From the NCBI GenBank assembly GCA_023846275.1, contig CM043865.1, forward strand, positions 34,486,412 to 34,550,411: DNA of 64,000 bases, written 5' to 3'. The notes under the pieces were generated by a model. It was not told the DNA's origin and did no database searches. It saw nothing but the letters and a program-made list of their open reading frames with translations. Made by a program: the position numbers and the translations under genes. This stretch comes from Vanilla planifolia (taxonomy: Eukaryota > Streptophyta > Magnoliopsida > Asparagales > Orchidaceae). Within the stretch, counting starts at the first letter, position 1, and the number at the start of each line of letters is the position of its first letter. Positions 26,406 to 37,820 of the stretch are shown here, in pieces.

Positions 26406-26432
26406 TCTAGTTTTTATATCTTATAAATTATT
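26406..26432 (-). promoter_or_regulatory. possible TATA region of SEC6
   Basis: On the minus strand, about 190 bases upstream of the SEC6 start codon, there is a TTTATAAGATATAAAAA stretch. Position and composition would suit a TATA element with a short leader between it and 26224. AT-rich DNA starts just upstream, so a chance match is quite possible. Confidence 0.25.
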
Positions 26433-28940
26433 AAAAAAGTAAGTAAAAATAATTCGACTAGAGTTGAGGCAAATTTTGTTTAAATTAATTTATTAAATTG
26501 TAACTTATTAATTTATAGTACTCTAAAATGATTGACTGAAGCTTTAAGAAAAAATTCTTTTTTAATACGATTGAACAACTAAACACTTGTATAATATTTT
26601 AAGGTATTAATAATTTTTAGTAGAGATGCTTAAACTATATTTGCATGATTGAAATATTATTCTCATAATTTGATTATTCATGATAAAAAAAATTAAAACA
26701 ACAAAGTAGAATATATAAGAGATCATATTAACAACTTTAATATTTGACATTCAACTTGATTAATTAAAAGATATTGAATTAATCAAACAAATACAAGATA
26801 ATTTAAGTAAGACTCTTAAAAAAAAAAAGATGAGAACAATATTAGAATGTCTTACATCATCAATTAACAAAATTAAAACATCAACAAATAACTAAAACAG
26901 TGATTCACATACTTAAATTTTTGAGTTATCAAATATATGATAAAGAATAATTAAGCCTATCTTTAATCCCTATTTCATAAAGCTCCCCCAATCATAAAAA
27001 TTACTAAATTGATAATACTAATCATTATTTTGTATATGCCAATGATGTCTTATTAATATATTAAAAACAAATATTTTATTATTTTATATTTCATAAAAAA
27101 TGATCGAACAAATTGAAAAATTAAAAGCATATGCTCTAATGCTAATGCGAAGAAGATAGTAACTCAAGCAATAGAGAAAAATGATTCAGAGTTCTATGTT
27201 GTCAGATAAAAAAAAAACAGACAACAAATGTAAAGAGTTTCATCATGTAAAAAAGCAAGCGCAAAGCTTCCGTTCCTCTTTATACTATTTATTTAAAATA
27301 ATCAAACAAAATAAAATCACCTGTATCATTTCAGACTATAATTTAGTTTTTCATCATAAATGTTGAAAATTAATACAAATTGATAATCCATTCATCATAA
27401 ATGAGGAAAATTGATTCATTTCTTGAGGTATTATGTTTTTTTTTTTTTTTTTTTTAACTCATTTCAATTACATAACTATAGAAGTTATCTTTAGCCTTAC
27501 CATGGCTTCTTCACGAGTGAAGGATTGGCTCGATCACCGCCAGCCCAGCGCACGCTGATGCCCACAAGTGACCGCTCGTTGGCCAGCTACCATCCTGGCA
27601 TAACAGATTCTCCAACCTGGCATCAAATGCAAGAGATTCTCCCACCTGGCATAATAACGAATCCAAATAAGTTTTACAAATGTATAGCACATTTATCACC
27701 TGTGTCAATTGAGATGAGCATACTTGGATAAATAAGGCAATGAGATTGTGCCAAAATATGCTTATAATTAGTTACTCTATACATGATAAGGCTGATATTA
27801 GATTTGTAATATAGATGGTTTAGTATTCATCCACTGAGAGAAGCATTCAACTAAGCAATAAAACATTAAGCGTCTTCTCTTCTCTATGATTAACATCATC
27901 AAGAAGACAATAACCATCTCAAAGAGAAACAAGAGAGCAGGTAAAAAAGATACCTGGAATGCAGCAGCAATACAAAGTTTCTGTATGGAAGACCACGATA
28001 GTTATTTTGGCATAAACAGGTTTACAACATCTAACAATTATGTTGCATTCAAATTGCTTCTAGAGAATATAGAATATTCTGTTCAAATATTTTACAGAAT
28101 TTGGGGTATTTTTTTCAAATATTTTGCTAAATTTATTTTGTTATTAAGCTTCTGATGTGACAAATATTTATCATTTGTATGAATATTTTTCAATTATTTA
28201 TTCATATATACAATCACTTGAAACCAAAAAAATAATTATTTTCTCTTACAAAAACCTAGATGAGATTGGAGCAAAATTGCTCTCTTTCAAGATGTCCTAA
28301 AAGGTAACAACAATGATCAACACAAAATAAAACTACACCATCTCCTCCAACTCTTTTGAAATCATTTACCCTAACCCTGCAATTTCCTTTATCCTTGTTT
28401 TTGTAAAATTTTATTCATTGAATTCCACCCTTTTGGGCAGAACTACAGCGAGTTGGCTCAATCCATGAGGTTGATGGTCAAGCCAATCAAGCCACTAATA
28501 AATCACCACAGAAGTCTTCTATCAATTAAAAAACAAAAACTTTTATCAAGTAACAATAAAAACACTAGTACAAACTATTTCAATCTCTAACATTATCTTT
28601 AACCTCATCTTGTTCTACAGCTCAAAGGGTAACTCTCTAACCATTTATTTGAATGTCATCCATAATCTTATTTGTTTGTGGATTATTCATTTTCGATGCA
28701 AATGATAACATAACCGATTGTTTCAAATTATTCGCATCTTATAATCATTATGTAGGCAATAAAAAGATCAAGATTGCTAATGGTTCTCTATAGATAAGTG
28801 TAAAGATTAGAAGAGTCAAACTTACTCTTTTATAAATTTTTATAATGTTTTTATATCTCTAATTTATAATTTATCAATAAAATTACTTTTGATTATCAAT
28901 ATTAAGTTAATTTTTATTCCTCTTTTTTTAAGTTTGAGAT
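26433..28940. other. intergenic region right of SEC6
   Basis: Very AT-rich DNA with a T20 run at 27436-27455. Directly after it is a short GC-richer patch (about 27500-27660) with three loose copies of CTGGCAT followed by a CT-rich segment. Open frames on both strands there are short and resemble nothing. No gene is supported. Confidence 0.5.
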
Positions 28941-28949
28941 ATTGACCAT

Positions 28950-29690
28950 AAGAATGATAATGCTAGAGAAAATGATGAATTTTACTACTGTGAAGATTAA
29001 CCTTATTCGAATAAACAATGTAAAAGTACTTGTTCTAATTTTGATCTAAAAAATAATAATATTTTGTTATGGCATTATAAACTAAGTTATGCAATATTCA
29101 AAATGTTAGTTCATAAATTTATTCCAATGTAAAAGTTAGTCACTTTTTCATTAAATCTAACATCTAAATTTAGAGTTTTATTAAATATATTTCTTGAAAT
29201 TTTAATTCCAAAAATCTAAATTATAATCCTTAGATCTTTCATTTCAAATTCTTATGACAATTATTTTCTTGATTAATAGATTTTCTTTATACTTGATCTC
29301 ACAATCCATATGTCATCCACATAAGCAAGCAAATTATGTAAAAATCAACATGGAACTTGAAAAAAAACAGTGGCCAACTTTACTCTTACATGTATTTTTA
29401 CAACTACACATGCATATGCTAAACCATACATACCACTCTCATGAAGCATGTTTTAGCTCATACAAACCCTTTTGTGCTTCCACATTATTTTTATATGATG
29501 GATAGACAAGCAAAAACAATCTCTTTTGCTTTACACACGAATTCCTTGAGAAAGCCATAGAAATATACCTTTCACACTCAGTTATCCATGAATAATCACT
29601 CTTTACAAATAAACATAATGTGATACAGTGAAACAAGAATGCTTCAAAGAACAAAACTGATGCAATGCAAGTTTAGACTTTGATTTGTCA
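28950..29690 (-). mobile_element. copia reverse transcriptase relic
   Basis: On the minus strand, reading from about 29680 downwards, one finds KGLYELKHAS.EWYVWF (copia SLYGLKQAPRQWYKRF), then LLAYVDDIWIV (the YVDD active site), then EFEMKDLRII and KISRN..NKTLNL. Several stops separate these blocks, so it is a dead remnant. A diverged second copy in the same orientation lies at about 35810-36260. Confidence 0.75.
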
Positions 29691-30250
29691 TTTGATAAGA
29701 CTTACCAGATCTTATGATCATTCAAAGATTTGCCACACAGGAGATATCAAAAAAGAAAATATATTGAAGTTCCTTTTTTTTTAATAAAAAAATTGTAAAA
29801 GCAAAACAATCGTAACTACAGACCATCAAAGCTGAGATTGGGTATGCTCATAGAAAAATGATGAGCGATCAAGATCTCGCTTATGTTAAACCAACTCTTA
29901 GACAAAACCAAAAAACTTTCAAGAAAAATGATAAGGTGTCGTATAAATGCATTTATACCACCTCCTAAGATAAAATTTACTCAATACCAATAAAGAGTTC
30001 TTTAGTAGATACACTAAGCAAAAAAAAACTTTTTTTATTTTTTTAATAGAAAATTATGTTTCTAATACCAAGGTTGATATAAAGTAAAAAAATCATGTTT
30101 TCTAATACCAAAATTGAATACACTAAACAAAAAAAATTATTTGGTAGAAACCATATATTCTGATACCAAGGTTGATATAAAGTAGAAAATCATATGCTCT
30201 AATACCAAAATTGATACAAAACAGATTTAAACTTATACCATGATCTAATT
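29690..30250 (-). repeat. retroelement leader-type repeat
   Basis: Read on the minus strand, this stretch matches the plus-strand pair at about 60960-61700 and 61930-62760. Shared blocks include AGTTACGATTGTTTTGCTTT, a TGTGTGGCAAATCTTT-like block, AAATGATCATAAGATCTGGT and repeated TTGGTATTAGAG-like motifs. The last resembles the TGGTATCAGAGC primer-binding site of plant copia elements. It lies just upstream, in element sense, of the copia RT relic. Confidence 0.55.
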
Positions 30251-30599
30251 TGAAACCTACAGTATTTGAGATGTGTTACACCTTTGTGTTGGATGAGTCA
30301 TGAACTTTAAATGTCTAAAATAGTGATCAAGGCTCTTGGAGTCATAGCAAGCTTTAAGGAAATTGAAAACATGCACTAAAATTTTTATAATTGAATTTCT
30401 CTTTATTTTCCTGAATTTGATATGTCCAAATTTTAAGATAATGTGACACACTAGTAGTATTAATATTTGAAAATATTATAAGTTTAATAATTATTGAATT
30501 TTGATTTTTGGGCCAAGCATTATTGATGAAAAGTATAGACATTGGTATTTGATTTTTTAAAATTATTTAAAAATTAGTTTTCATGAATTTCTTTTCATA

Positions 30600-32170
30600 G
30601 TCACTTAGGACACTTGTAACACTATCATGATATAAAATTATTTTGGAGCACTTATATTCAAAATTTTAGCATAAAAATTTTCACAAAACACTATAAAAGC
30701 ACTTTAGTCTCGAGATTTTTCACAGTAGCATTGGGCGGGTCGACCTAACCCGACCGCTAGCCCATCCAGGCTTTAGGGATTTAAAAAAATAAAATAAAAA
30801 TTGTTCGATAGACCCGAAGGGGAGAGTGAAGCCCGAAGGCGAAGGAAAGAATGGCGTAGGGAAAGCTGAACGAAACAGTGCAAAATCAGCCCACAGGAAA
30901 AGCTGAACGGAACAAGTGTGAAATCAAGTCAACTAGAACCAAGTGATCAAATCTTGGTCGAGGAAGAGGGGAGCCAACCCCAAACGGCTAGAGAGATAGA
31001 TGAACCAAAATCCTTATAGAGAACAATGGCAACGTAATTTGGACGATATGAGACTAAATTTCCATCCGATAGTCAAAGAAGGCGGAAGGGCAAGCACAAT
31101 CGGGTTGCTGAGCTTAATGAAGACAGAATGACAGGCGATCCAATGGCCTAGGTTAATCAAGGTAAAATGCTGCAAATAAATAGAAAAATGACAAGCAAGA
31201 GCTTCGAACCGAAGGCAGATTTATTATAAGATGATGCGGAACCACTGCAGTATGTTTTTAATTCAAATAATTTCTGGACACATTATGCTAATACATACAA
31301 GACAACTTACGCGCGATCCAATGGCCCAGATCAAGGCCGCCTAGATTCAACGACAATGATTGATCTAGAACGATAAGATCGAGATTCAATCAGAAACGTC
31401 CATTTCAAGATCCAAATTGAATGGTGACTGCTATGCGTCTGTTACCCAAACAACTAGTTCATTTTAAAGCTGTTATGAGTGAATTTAGAGCTCAAATTTG
31501 AGCTCTATAAATAAGGAAGGATGAAGAACTCCAAAATATTACTATTGCTAAGTTCTCAAAGCTTTCAAATCATAATTTCAAGCTATTTAAAGTGCATACA
31601 GTACTTCCAAACTCACAAAGTGAAAGTTGCAAGAAGGAGCCCGAAATTGAAGGTTTTGCTTCAACTATTTTCAATTTTTATTCCTCTCTCTTTTCGGTTT
31701 TTCTTTAGAAGTTTTATTATATTGAATGTGCCTCATACTTCTTTTAAATTATCGTAAGTTTATATTTTGTTGCCTATTTTTGTATTTGTTTCTTTGGGGT
31801 AAGAGCATCCCAACAATTATCCAAAAACCTGGGGTTTGAGTTAAGCACGAAAAAAACTTAAGTAGGTTCGGGATTAGCCATAGGTAAAATCCCAAATAGG
31901 TTTAAGGTGAGCCGTACGAAAAACCTCGTTCGTAATTTGGTGTTTTTTAGTGGCTTTTTCCCAACACTGGTTGGGGGTGGACGTAAGCACGATTTTGAGT
32001 CGAACCACCTTAAAAATCTTTTGTGTACTATTTTACTACTATTTCTTGTTCTTGCTTAAAAAATTTAAATTTTAAATCGAAAATTAAAAGAAAATCTCAA
32101 AAATTTATTTATAATAATTCACCCCCCCCCCCTCTTGTGGGTTTATTTTAAGCACAAAGAACTTCAAGAT
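30600..32170 (+). mobile_element. SIRE/Maximus-like LTR, diverged, possibly solo
   Basis: Layout parallels the clearer LTR at 49325-51214: a GC-richer family-specific block (GGGTCGACCTAACCCGACC near 30740), a TATA box (TATAAATA at 31506-31513), a GGTTGGGGGTGGACGTAAGCACG block near 31970 matching GCTGGGGGTGGATGTAGGCA at 51050, and an AATTCAC-C11-TCTTGTG tail at 32116-32138. No internal coding region follows. The start is not defined; the end is near 32150. Confidence 0.6.
31486..31513 (+). promoter_or_regulatory. TATA box preceded by a perfect 22-bp palindrome
   Basis: Positions 31486-31507 form a perfect palindrome with half-site TAGAGCTCAAA and no spacer. TATAAATA starts at 31506, so the palindrome runs into the TATA box. 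This should be the promoter of the LTR. The palindrome could bind a dimeric factor or be chance. Confidence 0.5.
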
Positions 32171-32769
32171 GCTCAATAAATTATTAAGAAATGTGAAAGA
32201 ATACTATTTAATAATTAGAATTAGATAACGTATATGAAATTTTAAAACTATTCAAAGATTAACATTCAAAATTATAGAATTAATTCTTAAATGAAATAGG
32301 TGGTAACCTATTAAGCATTAAACATAATCCTACAAAGTTGTTTTTGTCACATTCAATTTCACACATATAAAATAAAAAATTCAAAACAAACTCTATATGA
32401 AATATTTTAATAAAAGAAATAACAATTATAACTTTATATTACTATCTAGAAAATAAAAGTTGCAGAAAGGAACGCATTTTTTTACAATAATATCATGTAG
32501 TTCCATAGGCATTGACGTTTAAAGCACAAAATATAGAAAATGGCAATAAAGTAATGGTTTTGCATTAGAGGAAAAGTTTGGCTTAAAAGGGTAATAAGAT
32601 AATATGTTAACATTTAGAGCATTGTTGAGGAGGGTGGTGTTTTCATGATTAAATCAAGAGAGTGAAAGGGTGGATGAAGAATTACGGATGTTAACGACAG
32701 TCGGAATTTGTTTGACTATCAACTCTCCAGAGAGAATGTCTCTCACAAGGGATCTGGTTGCCAAAAAGG

Positions 32770-33060
32770 TCTCTCACTTTTCAAGTAAACATGGGTCAAC
32801 AAGCACTGGCAAGTTGGCACGGGTGATCGCGAGTCGAAGTGGATCGAGCGGGTCATCGCGAGTAACAGGTCGGCACTGGTTAAGCAGATCAACTGATTCT
32901 CGGGTCAAATCGGGTCATGCAGGCACACAGATTGGCTCAGGCAACCACAACGACTTTTGACTATGACATGACAATGACAGACGGAGGTAGACAGCGATAG
33001 ACGACAGTAGATGGCAGTGAACAGCAATAAGCGGCTAAAACAGCAAAAAAATCATTTTAA
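32770..33060. repeat. degenerate GTC/GAC-rich repeat block, related inverted to 58180-58370 and 59880-60075
   Basis: GC-richer DNA made of imperfect GGGTCAnC and GACAGCGATAGACGACAG-like motifs, followed by CGGCTAAAACAGC and an AAGCAATTTTC...TTTTGCACC block. The reverse complement of this order occurs at about 59790-60075 and partly at 58180-58370, which shows one dispersed family in opposite orientation. The open frame 32670-32960 is a by-product of the repeats. Confidence 0.55.
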
Positions 33061-33729
33061 AATATTTTTTAAGCAATTTTCAATAAATTTTGCACCAACA
33101 GACTTATAGAACTAGTATGACACCAATAAGTATATATTTTTGAGCTAATATTAGACACTCCTGCGTCAGAAACACAATGAAAAGTGAAAGTCACTAGAAT
33201 AATAAAAAACACAAAAGCTTATATAAAGAACCTCAGATATGGAGAAAAATCATAATTGCACCCTTAAGATATTTATTAATACATAAAATGAGATCTTTCA
33301 TAGGTTTCTCTCAAAGATGCACAACAATTTTCTTTGAAAAAACTTATCGAAGCTTCATAAGGAAGAATGTAGAAACTTACAAATTCCAAAAAAAAATTTG
33401 ACTCAATTCTTCAATCAATGACTCTTCCTCTTTTATATGCATCCCAAAAGTTGCCACATGTCCACTTTTGAACACTTTTGTGATGATGTTGATGCAAAAA
33501 ATGGATTCAGAAAATTTAAACAAAAACTTATTTAAGACAATGATGAAAAAACTCAAATAGACGAAATTCTCAAATTTATTTAGGAGTAGATTGGAGCGCA
33601 CCTCTAGGGAAGCAGGTTGGTGCGATACGGCAAAGTTCTAATTAAGAGGCTTTGATTTGCGGGTATGTCGCACTATTAAAGAATGTCTCGATAATGTAGA
33701 ATGTGACGTGGTTAATGTTAAGATGGTGC

Positions 33730-34060
33730 TATAGGATACGACAATGACTCAGCCTAGATTGATGGCAACTCGATCGGGATTTATGATGACTCGACCGAGA
33801 TCAACGACAACTTAGACTGGATCAGTGGCAACTCAACCAAAATTGACAAAGACTCAACTAGGATTGGAGGAGACTCGGTCTGGATCGATGGCGAATCAAC
33901 ATGATCGACAGCAAACTGACTGGATCGGCGACAAATCGGCCTAGATCTGCAGTGAACGACAGGATCAGGGGCGAGTCAATCGGATCGACGACGAATTGTC
34001 CAAGATCAGTGGAAAATCACCCGGGATCAACGAAAAATCAGCTATTTAGCAAGAATAAGC
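33730..34060. repeat. degenerate ~20-21-bp GATC-type minisatellite
   Basis: About fifteen imperfect units of the form ATCGrCGGCGAmTCGrCyGG follow one another, each starting near a GATC or GATT. The spacing is 19-21 bases and divergence is high. The 155-codon open frame starting at 33901 results from this periodic composition and has no domain. Confidence 0.65.
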
Positions 34061-34370
34061 TCCAAGTCGGCCTGGGTAGCAGTGACTTGGCCAAGAGTGT
34101 CAATGCTGGTCAAGCTAAGAGTCGGTGTGGGTCAGCTCGTGCAAGAACGAGCCCACTCGAGCATGCGCTGTCCGATTCGGGTAAGCTCAGGCAGGTTCGA
34201 GTAAGCACGGGCCAACGCAGGTCAACGTGTGTCAGCACAGGTTTTGCTAGCAACGTAGGTCATTGCAAATCTGCAAGTCGATGCAGTTCGACGTGGGTCA
34301 ACACAAGTCGTTGCAGGTCTCTAAAGGTCGGCGAGTCGATGTGGGCCGACGTGGGTCAATTTGTGTGACG
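34060..34370. repeat. degenerate GTCGACGTGGGTCA minisatellite
   Basis: Imperfect repeats of GTCGATGTGGGTCGACGTGG-like units with short spacing follow directly after the GATC-type block. The composition is similar to the block at 32790-32950 and loosely to 63340-63480. Confidence 0.55.
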
Positions 34371-34689
34371 CAAGTAGCTTTTTAGAAAGTTGTGTTTAAA
34401 AGCCAAATACTGTGAAATCCCTATTTGTTCTGCATTGTCAACGCTCTGGAAGGTGGAAATCTTCACCTACAAAGAGAGAAATGTGATAAGGGAGTTAGAT
34501 GGCCCGAGAAGCGATGAAGTCATGGGATCGCTTCCAATGACAAAGGAGAGGAAATCGACAAGTCTTCCAGTGAAGTTGGAATTGCAAACAGAGGGAGATG
34601 AAGGTCATTCGGAAACGTCTCGTCCTACGATCGGTCTCTGACGATAACTATGAAAGTTTCGACCACGCCAAATGAGCTTCTCGAAGCCA

Positions 34690-34865
34690 TTTCCTTCTTC
34701 TGGTCCTCTCTCTCTCTACATTCGTTTCCCTTGACGCTCCTTGCAATGAAAAAGATGAGGAATTTATACCAGTGCTTGGCGAATGGCATCAAGACTACAC
34801 TGGATTCCGTTTCCGTTCTTTAATCCCGAGTGATGGCTTTCCTGAGGAATCCGACGAAGTATGGT
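34690..34865 (+). pseudogene. possible captured first exon with signal-peptide-like start
   Basis: In one frame this GC-moderate island reads FLLLVLSLSTFVSLDAPC, then EKDEEFIPVLGEW, YTGFRFRSLIPSDGFPEE and SDEVW, followed by a GTAGGT donor-like site. A hydrophobic core followed by Ser/Asp-Ala-Pro-Cys looks like a secretory signal peptide. There is no ATG in this frame; an ATG at 34670 (MSFSKPF) would need a one-base shift. I do not recognise the family. It may be a gene fragment carried by a transposon or a chance open frame. Confidence 0.3.
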
Positions 34866-34914
34866 AGGTTATCCGCACTATTTTTTTTCTTTTTCAGGGA
34901 CTTTTCCTGCTTCT

Positions 34915-37030
34915 TCATATGACTAACCACAATTACCAGAGTTAACCACTTACCCAAAACAACATCACTCAATATATAATGCTACCATAATATGGTATTC
35001 AACTAAAGGCCTGTCACATACATATAAGCTTGTAGCACTATGCAGAAGCTCATCCTAGAACCGAGGCATGCTTTGTGCATTCGTAACATTATAACTACGA
35101 ATTTGACCTTACATCTATGTGAAACTTCAAATTCATATCAACTTCCACGTCTAAACATTTAGTTAATGATAAACATCGATCAAAACAAAGGAAAAAATCA
35201 ACACAATACAAGAAATAAAATCAATAAAAAATATTTATTGCACTTTATGAATTATCAATAGCCTTCATGGAACATAACTACAATGCTAGTTTCCTTCTCA
35301 ATGAATATAACTGTGATAAGTATTAGTCTCATTTTTGAAGTTAAGGATACAATTAAAATCTAAATATATAGTCAAGATGACCCCTATTTATAAACTAAAT
35401 TTTTGAGTTATTAGGTGATACCTGAGGGTATAACATTGAAATACCAAAGCAAAATTACGTTATTATGTCTGAAGCATAGTCAACAATTGTAGTTCCAATA
35501 AAGATAAGGGAGAAGCCATTTAACAACTAACAATGCTTCATACATAGATTGGTAAGGTAATGACTAACAACTATTATTGCATTAGTTTTATTGCATAACT
35601 GATATCTAACCTAGTAGAGATGATAATGTGTATCGTAATGCCCACAAATGAGGCAAATGGAACTATCGATATAAACTCCCACTCTTTCTGCATGCTTCAC
35701 ATCTTATCATCAGAAAATTCTCTAAATCTAACATAAAAAGTTATGAAACAATTAAGTGCTTTGTAATTGTACTTCCACTATGATAACTTTAGAGTTTACT
35801 TTGATCTATTTCATGAAATTCTAATTCCAATAATCTAACTTATAGCCCTTAGATCTTTCATTTCAAATCCTTATGACTATTTTTTTTTTGGCTCAAAGAT
35901 TTTATATATGATCCCACAAACCATGTCATTCACATAAGTAGCAAAATTATGTAAAAATCATCAAGGAACTTGAAGAAAATGATAGTCTATATCACTCCCT
36001 ATGTTTTTACAACTACACATATATACATTAAACTGTATATAACATTATCATGAAACACGTTTCAGTACATACAAACTCATTTTGTGTTTCCACATTATTT
36101 TCTTATAATGGATACAGCAAAAACAATCCCTCTTACATTACAAATAAATTCCTCAAGAAAGACAGAAAAGTACCTTTCACACTCAATTATCTATGAATAA
36201 ATCATTCATCACAAATAACAATAATGTGACAAAATGAAACAAGAATGTTTCAAAGAGCAAAACACAATGAAAAAATAAAACCACTAGATTAATAAAGAAC
36301 ACACACTTATATGAAGAATCCTAAATCTAGAGAAAATCATAGTTATATAAAGATATATACTAGTACATAAAATGAGATCTCACATAGGTTTTTCTCAAAA
36401 AAGCACAACAATTTTCCTTGAGACAACTTAACGATTGCTTCATATGGAAGAATGAAGAAACTTACAGATTCCAAAGAACTTCTTCAGTTCTTCAATCGAC
36501 ACCTCTTCCTCTTTTATAAGCATCCCAAACTTACATGCCCTTTGAGCACTTTCTAATCGCAAGCCATGACTGCTAGAATTAGCCACTTATTCAAAGCCAC
36601 ATCATTATTCATTGTAAAGCTCAACCATAATATGGTATTCAACAAAATGTCTGCCACATACCAGTAAGCCCAAAACATTATGCATAAGTTCATCCTAATA
36701 TGGGCAAGCCTAATACTCAACATTATTCCTGAAAATTTGACGTGACATCTGTGTTAAATTTCAAATTCATATCAACTTCCACCAAATTTCAAGGGAAAAA
36801 ATTAGAATAATACAAGAAAATTAAATCAATAAAAAATTTTTCTTGCACTTTGTGAACTATCAATAGTCACCACTTCAAACAACATAACTACATTATTAGT
36901 TTCCTTCTCGTTGAGTATAAGACAAGTATTAATCCCATTTTTTTAGTTAAGAATAAAATTGAAGTCTAAATATGCAATTAAGGTGACCCTTATTCATAAG
37001 CGAAATTTTTGAGTTATTAGATGACTACTA
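34915..37030. repeat. diverged direct repeats 34915-35430 and 36565-37030, LTR-like
   Basis: The two ~500-bp segments share ACCATAATATGGTATTCAAC, GAAGCTCATCCTA/AAGTTCATCCTA, AAATTCATATCAACTTCCAC, AGTTTCCTTCTC and TTTTTGAGTTATTAG in the same order. The interval between them carries a minus-strand copia RT relic. This is what an old, internally deleted LTR element would look like, but terminal motifs and target-site duplications were not identified. Confidence 0.55.
35810..36260 (-). mobile_element. second copia reverse transcriptase relic
   Basis: A diverged copy of the relic at 28950-29690. On the minus strand it reads MSLYVLKRVS (from SLYGLKQAP) and, further on, NFATYVNDMV, in which the YVDD active site has become YVND. 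Long nucleotide blocks such as TTTTTACAACTACACAT and ACCTTTCACACTCA are shared with the other copy. Inactive. Confidence 0.65.
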
Positions 37031-37820
37031 AAGGGCATAATGGACCTAGCTTAAGCCTCAATTTCATACATTTTTCAAAATAAGAGGCATCAACTAAGCA
37101 TATGTGTTTTAAGCAATTCATGTTTTTTGTCGCTCGCAAGAACCTTTGATTGTTTCTAACAAGGTTGAACAAAGCTTTGGTGCTCACAATGTCTCCATGT
37201 GCTTAAGTAATTGTTGTTCTAATTGATAATTTATAAAATTGATAACACTCCATAATGGCATTTAGGTTCTTTAGAGTTTTTTTAATTTGGTCATCCATGG
37301 TGGAGTAATTAAAGTGTAACCACCACAAAATGCAAAAAGACAAGTTGGATCATGTTGGCAGTCTTTACACCCAATATGGCACTCAACTTAATCAAAAGAT
37401 TTCATAGTTAATAATAGATTAATAGAAAATGTAAACGAGATTCACTTGTATATGAAATTAAGGACAAGAAAAATTAAGATTAGTCATAAAAATAAAACCT
37501 TAATATACAAAGATCAGTCCTTCCAACAAGTTTAATTTTTTTATTATTAGATATCCACCCAAAAGTGTTTGATCAATTTAAACACATTTAATAAATCTCC
37601 CTTAACACTTCTACTTAGCTATGCTACCTACAGCATTTTCTCCCACTTCAATTGTGCATTAATTTAAATTCAAAAAGAAAATTAATATGAATTCAGAGAC
37701 ACAAATTGTCAACCACAGATAAAATTATGCAGTTAAGAGCAAAAACTCACAATTCAGGTTACTGTCACAGCTGTTGATGAAGAAGGATTGGCACTCCAAA
37801 GGATCAGTCCAACAAAAATC
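37031..37820. other. 3' flank of the PPR gene, no gene
   Basis: AT-rich, mixed sequence with no recognisable element. It presumably includes the 3' UTR of the PPR gene near 37820. No clear polyadenylation motif stands out from the background. Confidence 0.4.

Larger units (their letters stand above)
33180..36560. repeat. dispersed pair 33180-33480 and 36270-36560
   Basis: The two segments share long diverged similarity, including ACATAAAATGAGATCT, CATAGGTTTCTCTCAAA, GCACAACAATTTTC, a GAAACTTACA block and ACTCTTCCTCTTTTATA/ACCTCTTCCTCTTTTATA followed by GCATCCCAAA. Orientation is the same. The right copy sits immediately before the direct repeat at 36565, so it is probably element-internal sequence next to an LTR. 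Confidence 0.65.

Noticed and set aside
27500-27660. GC-richer patch beginning MASSRVKDWLDHRQP in one frame
   Set aside because: The frame stops after 18 codons, and the region has only loose CTGGCAT repeats; there is not enough for a gene call.
33901-34368. 155-codon open frame on the plus strand
   Set aside because: It lies entirely within degenerate minisatellites; the peptide is Ser/Arg/Gly-rich and periodic with no domain, so openness follows from the repeat composition.
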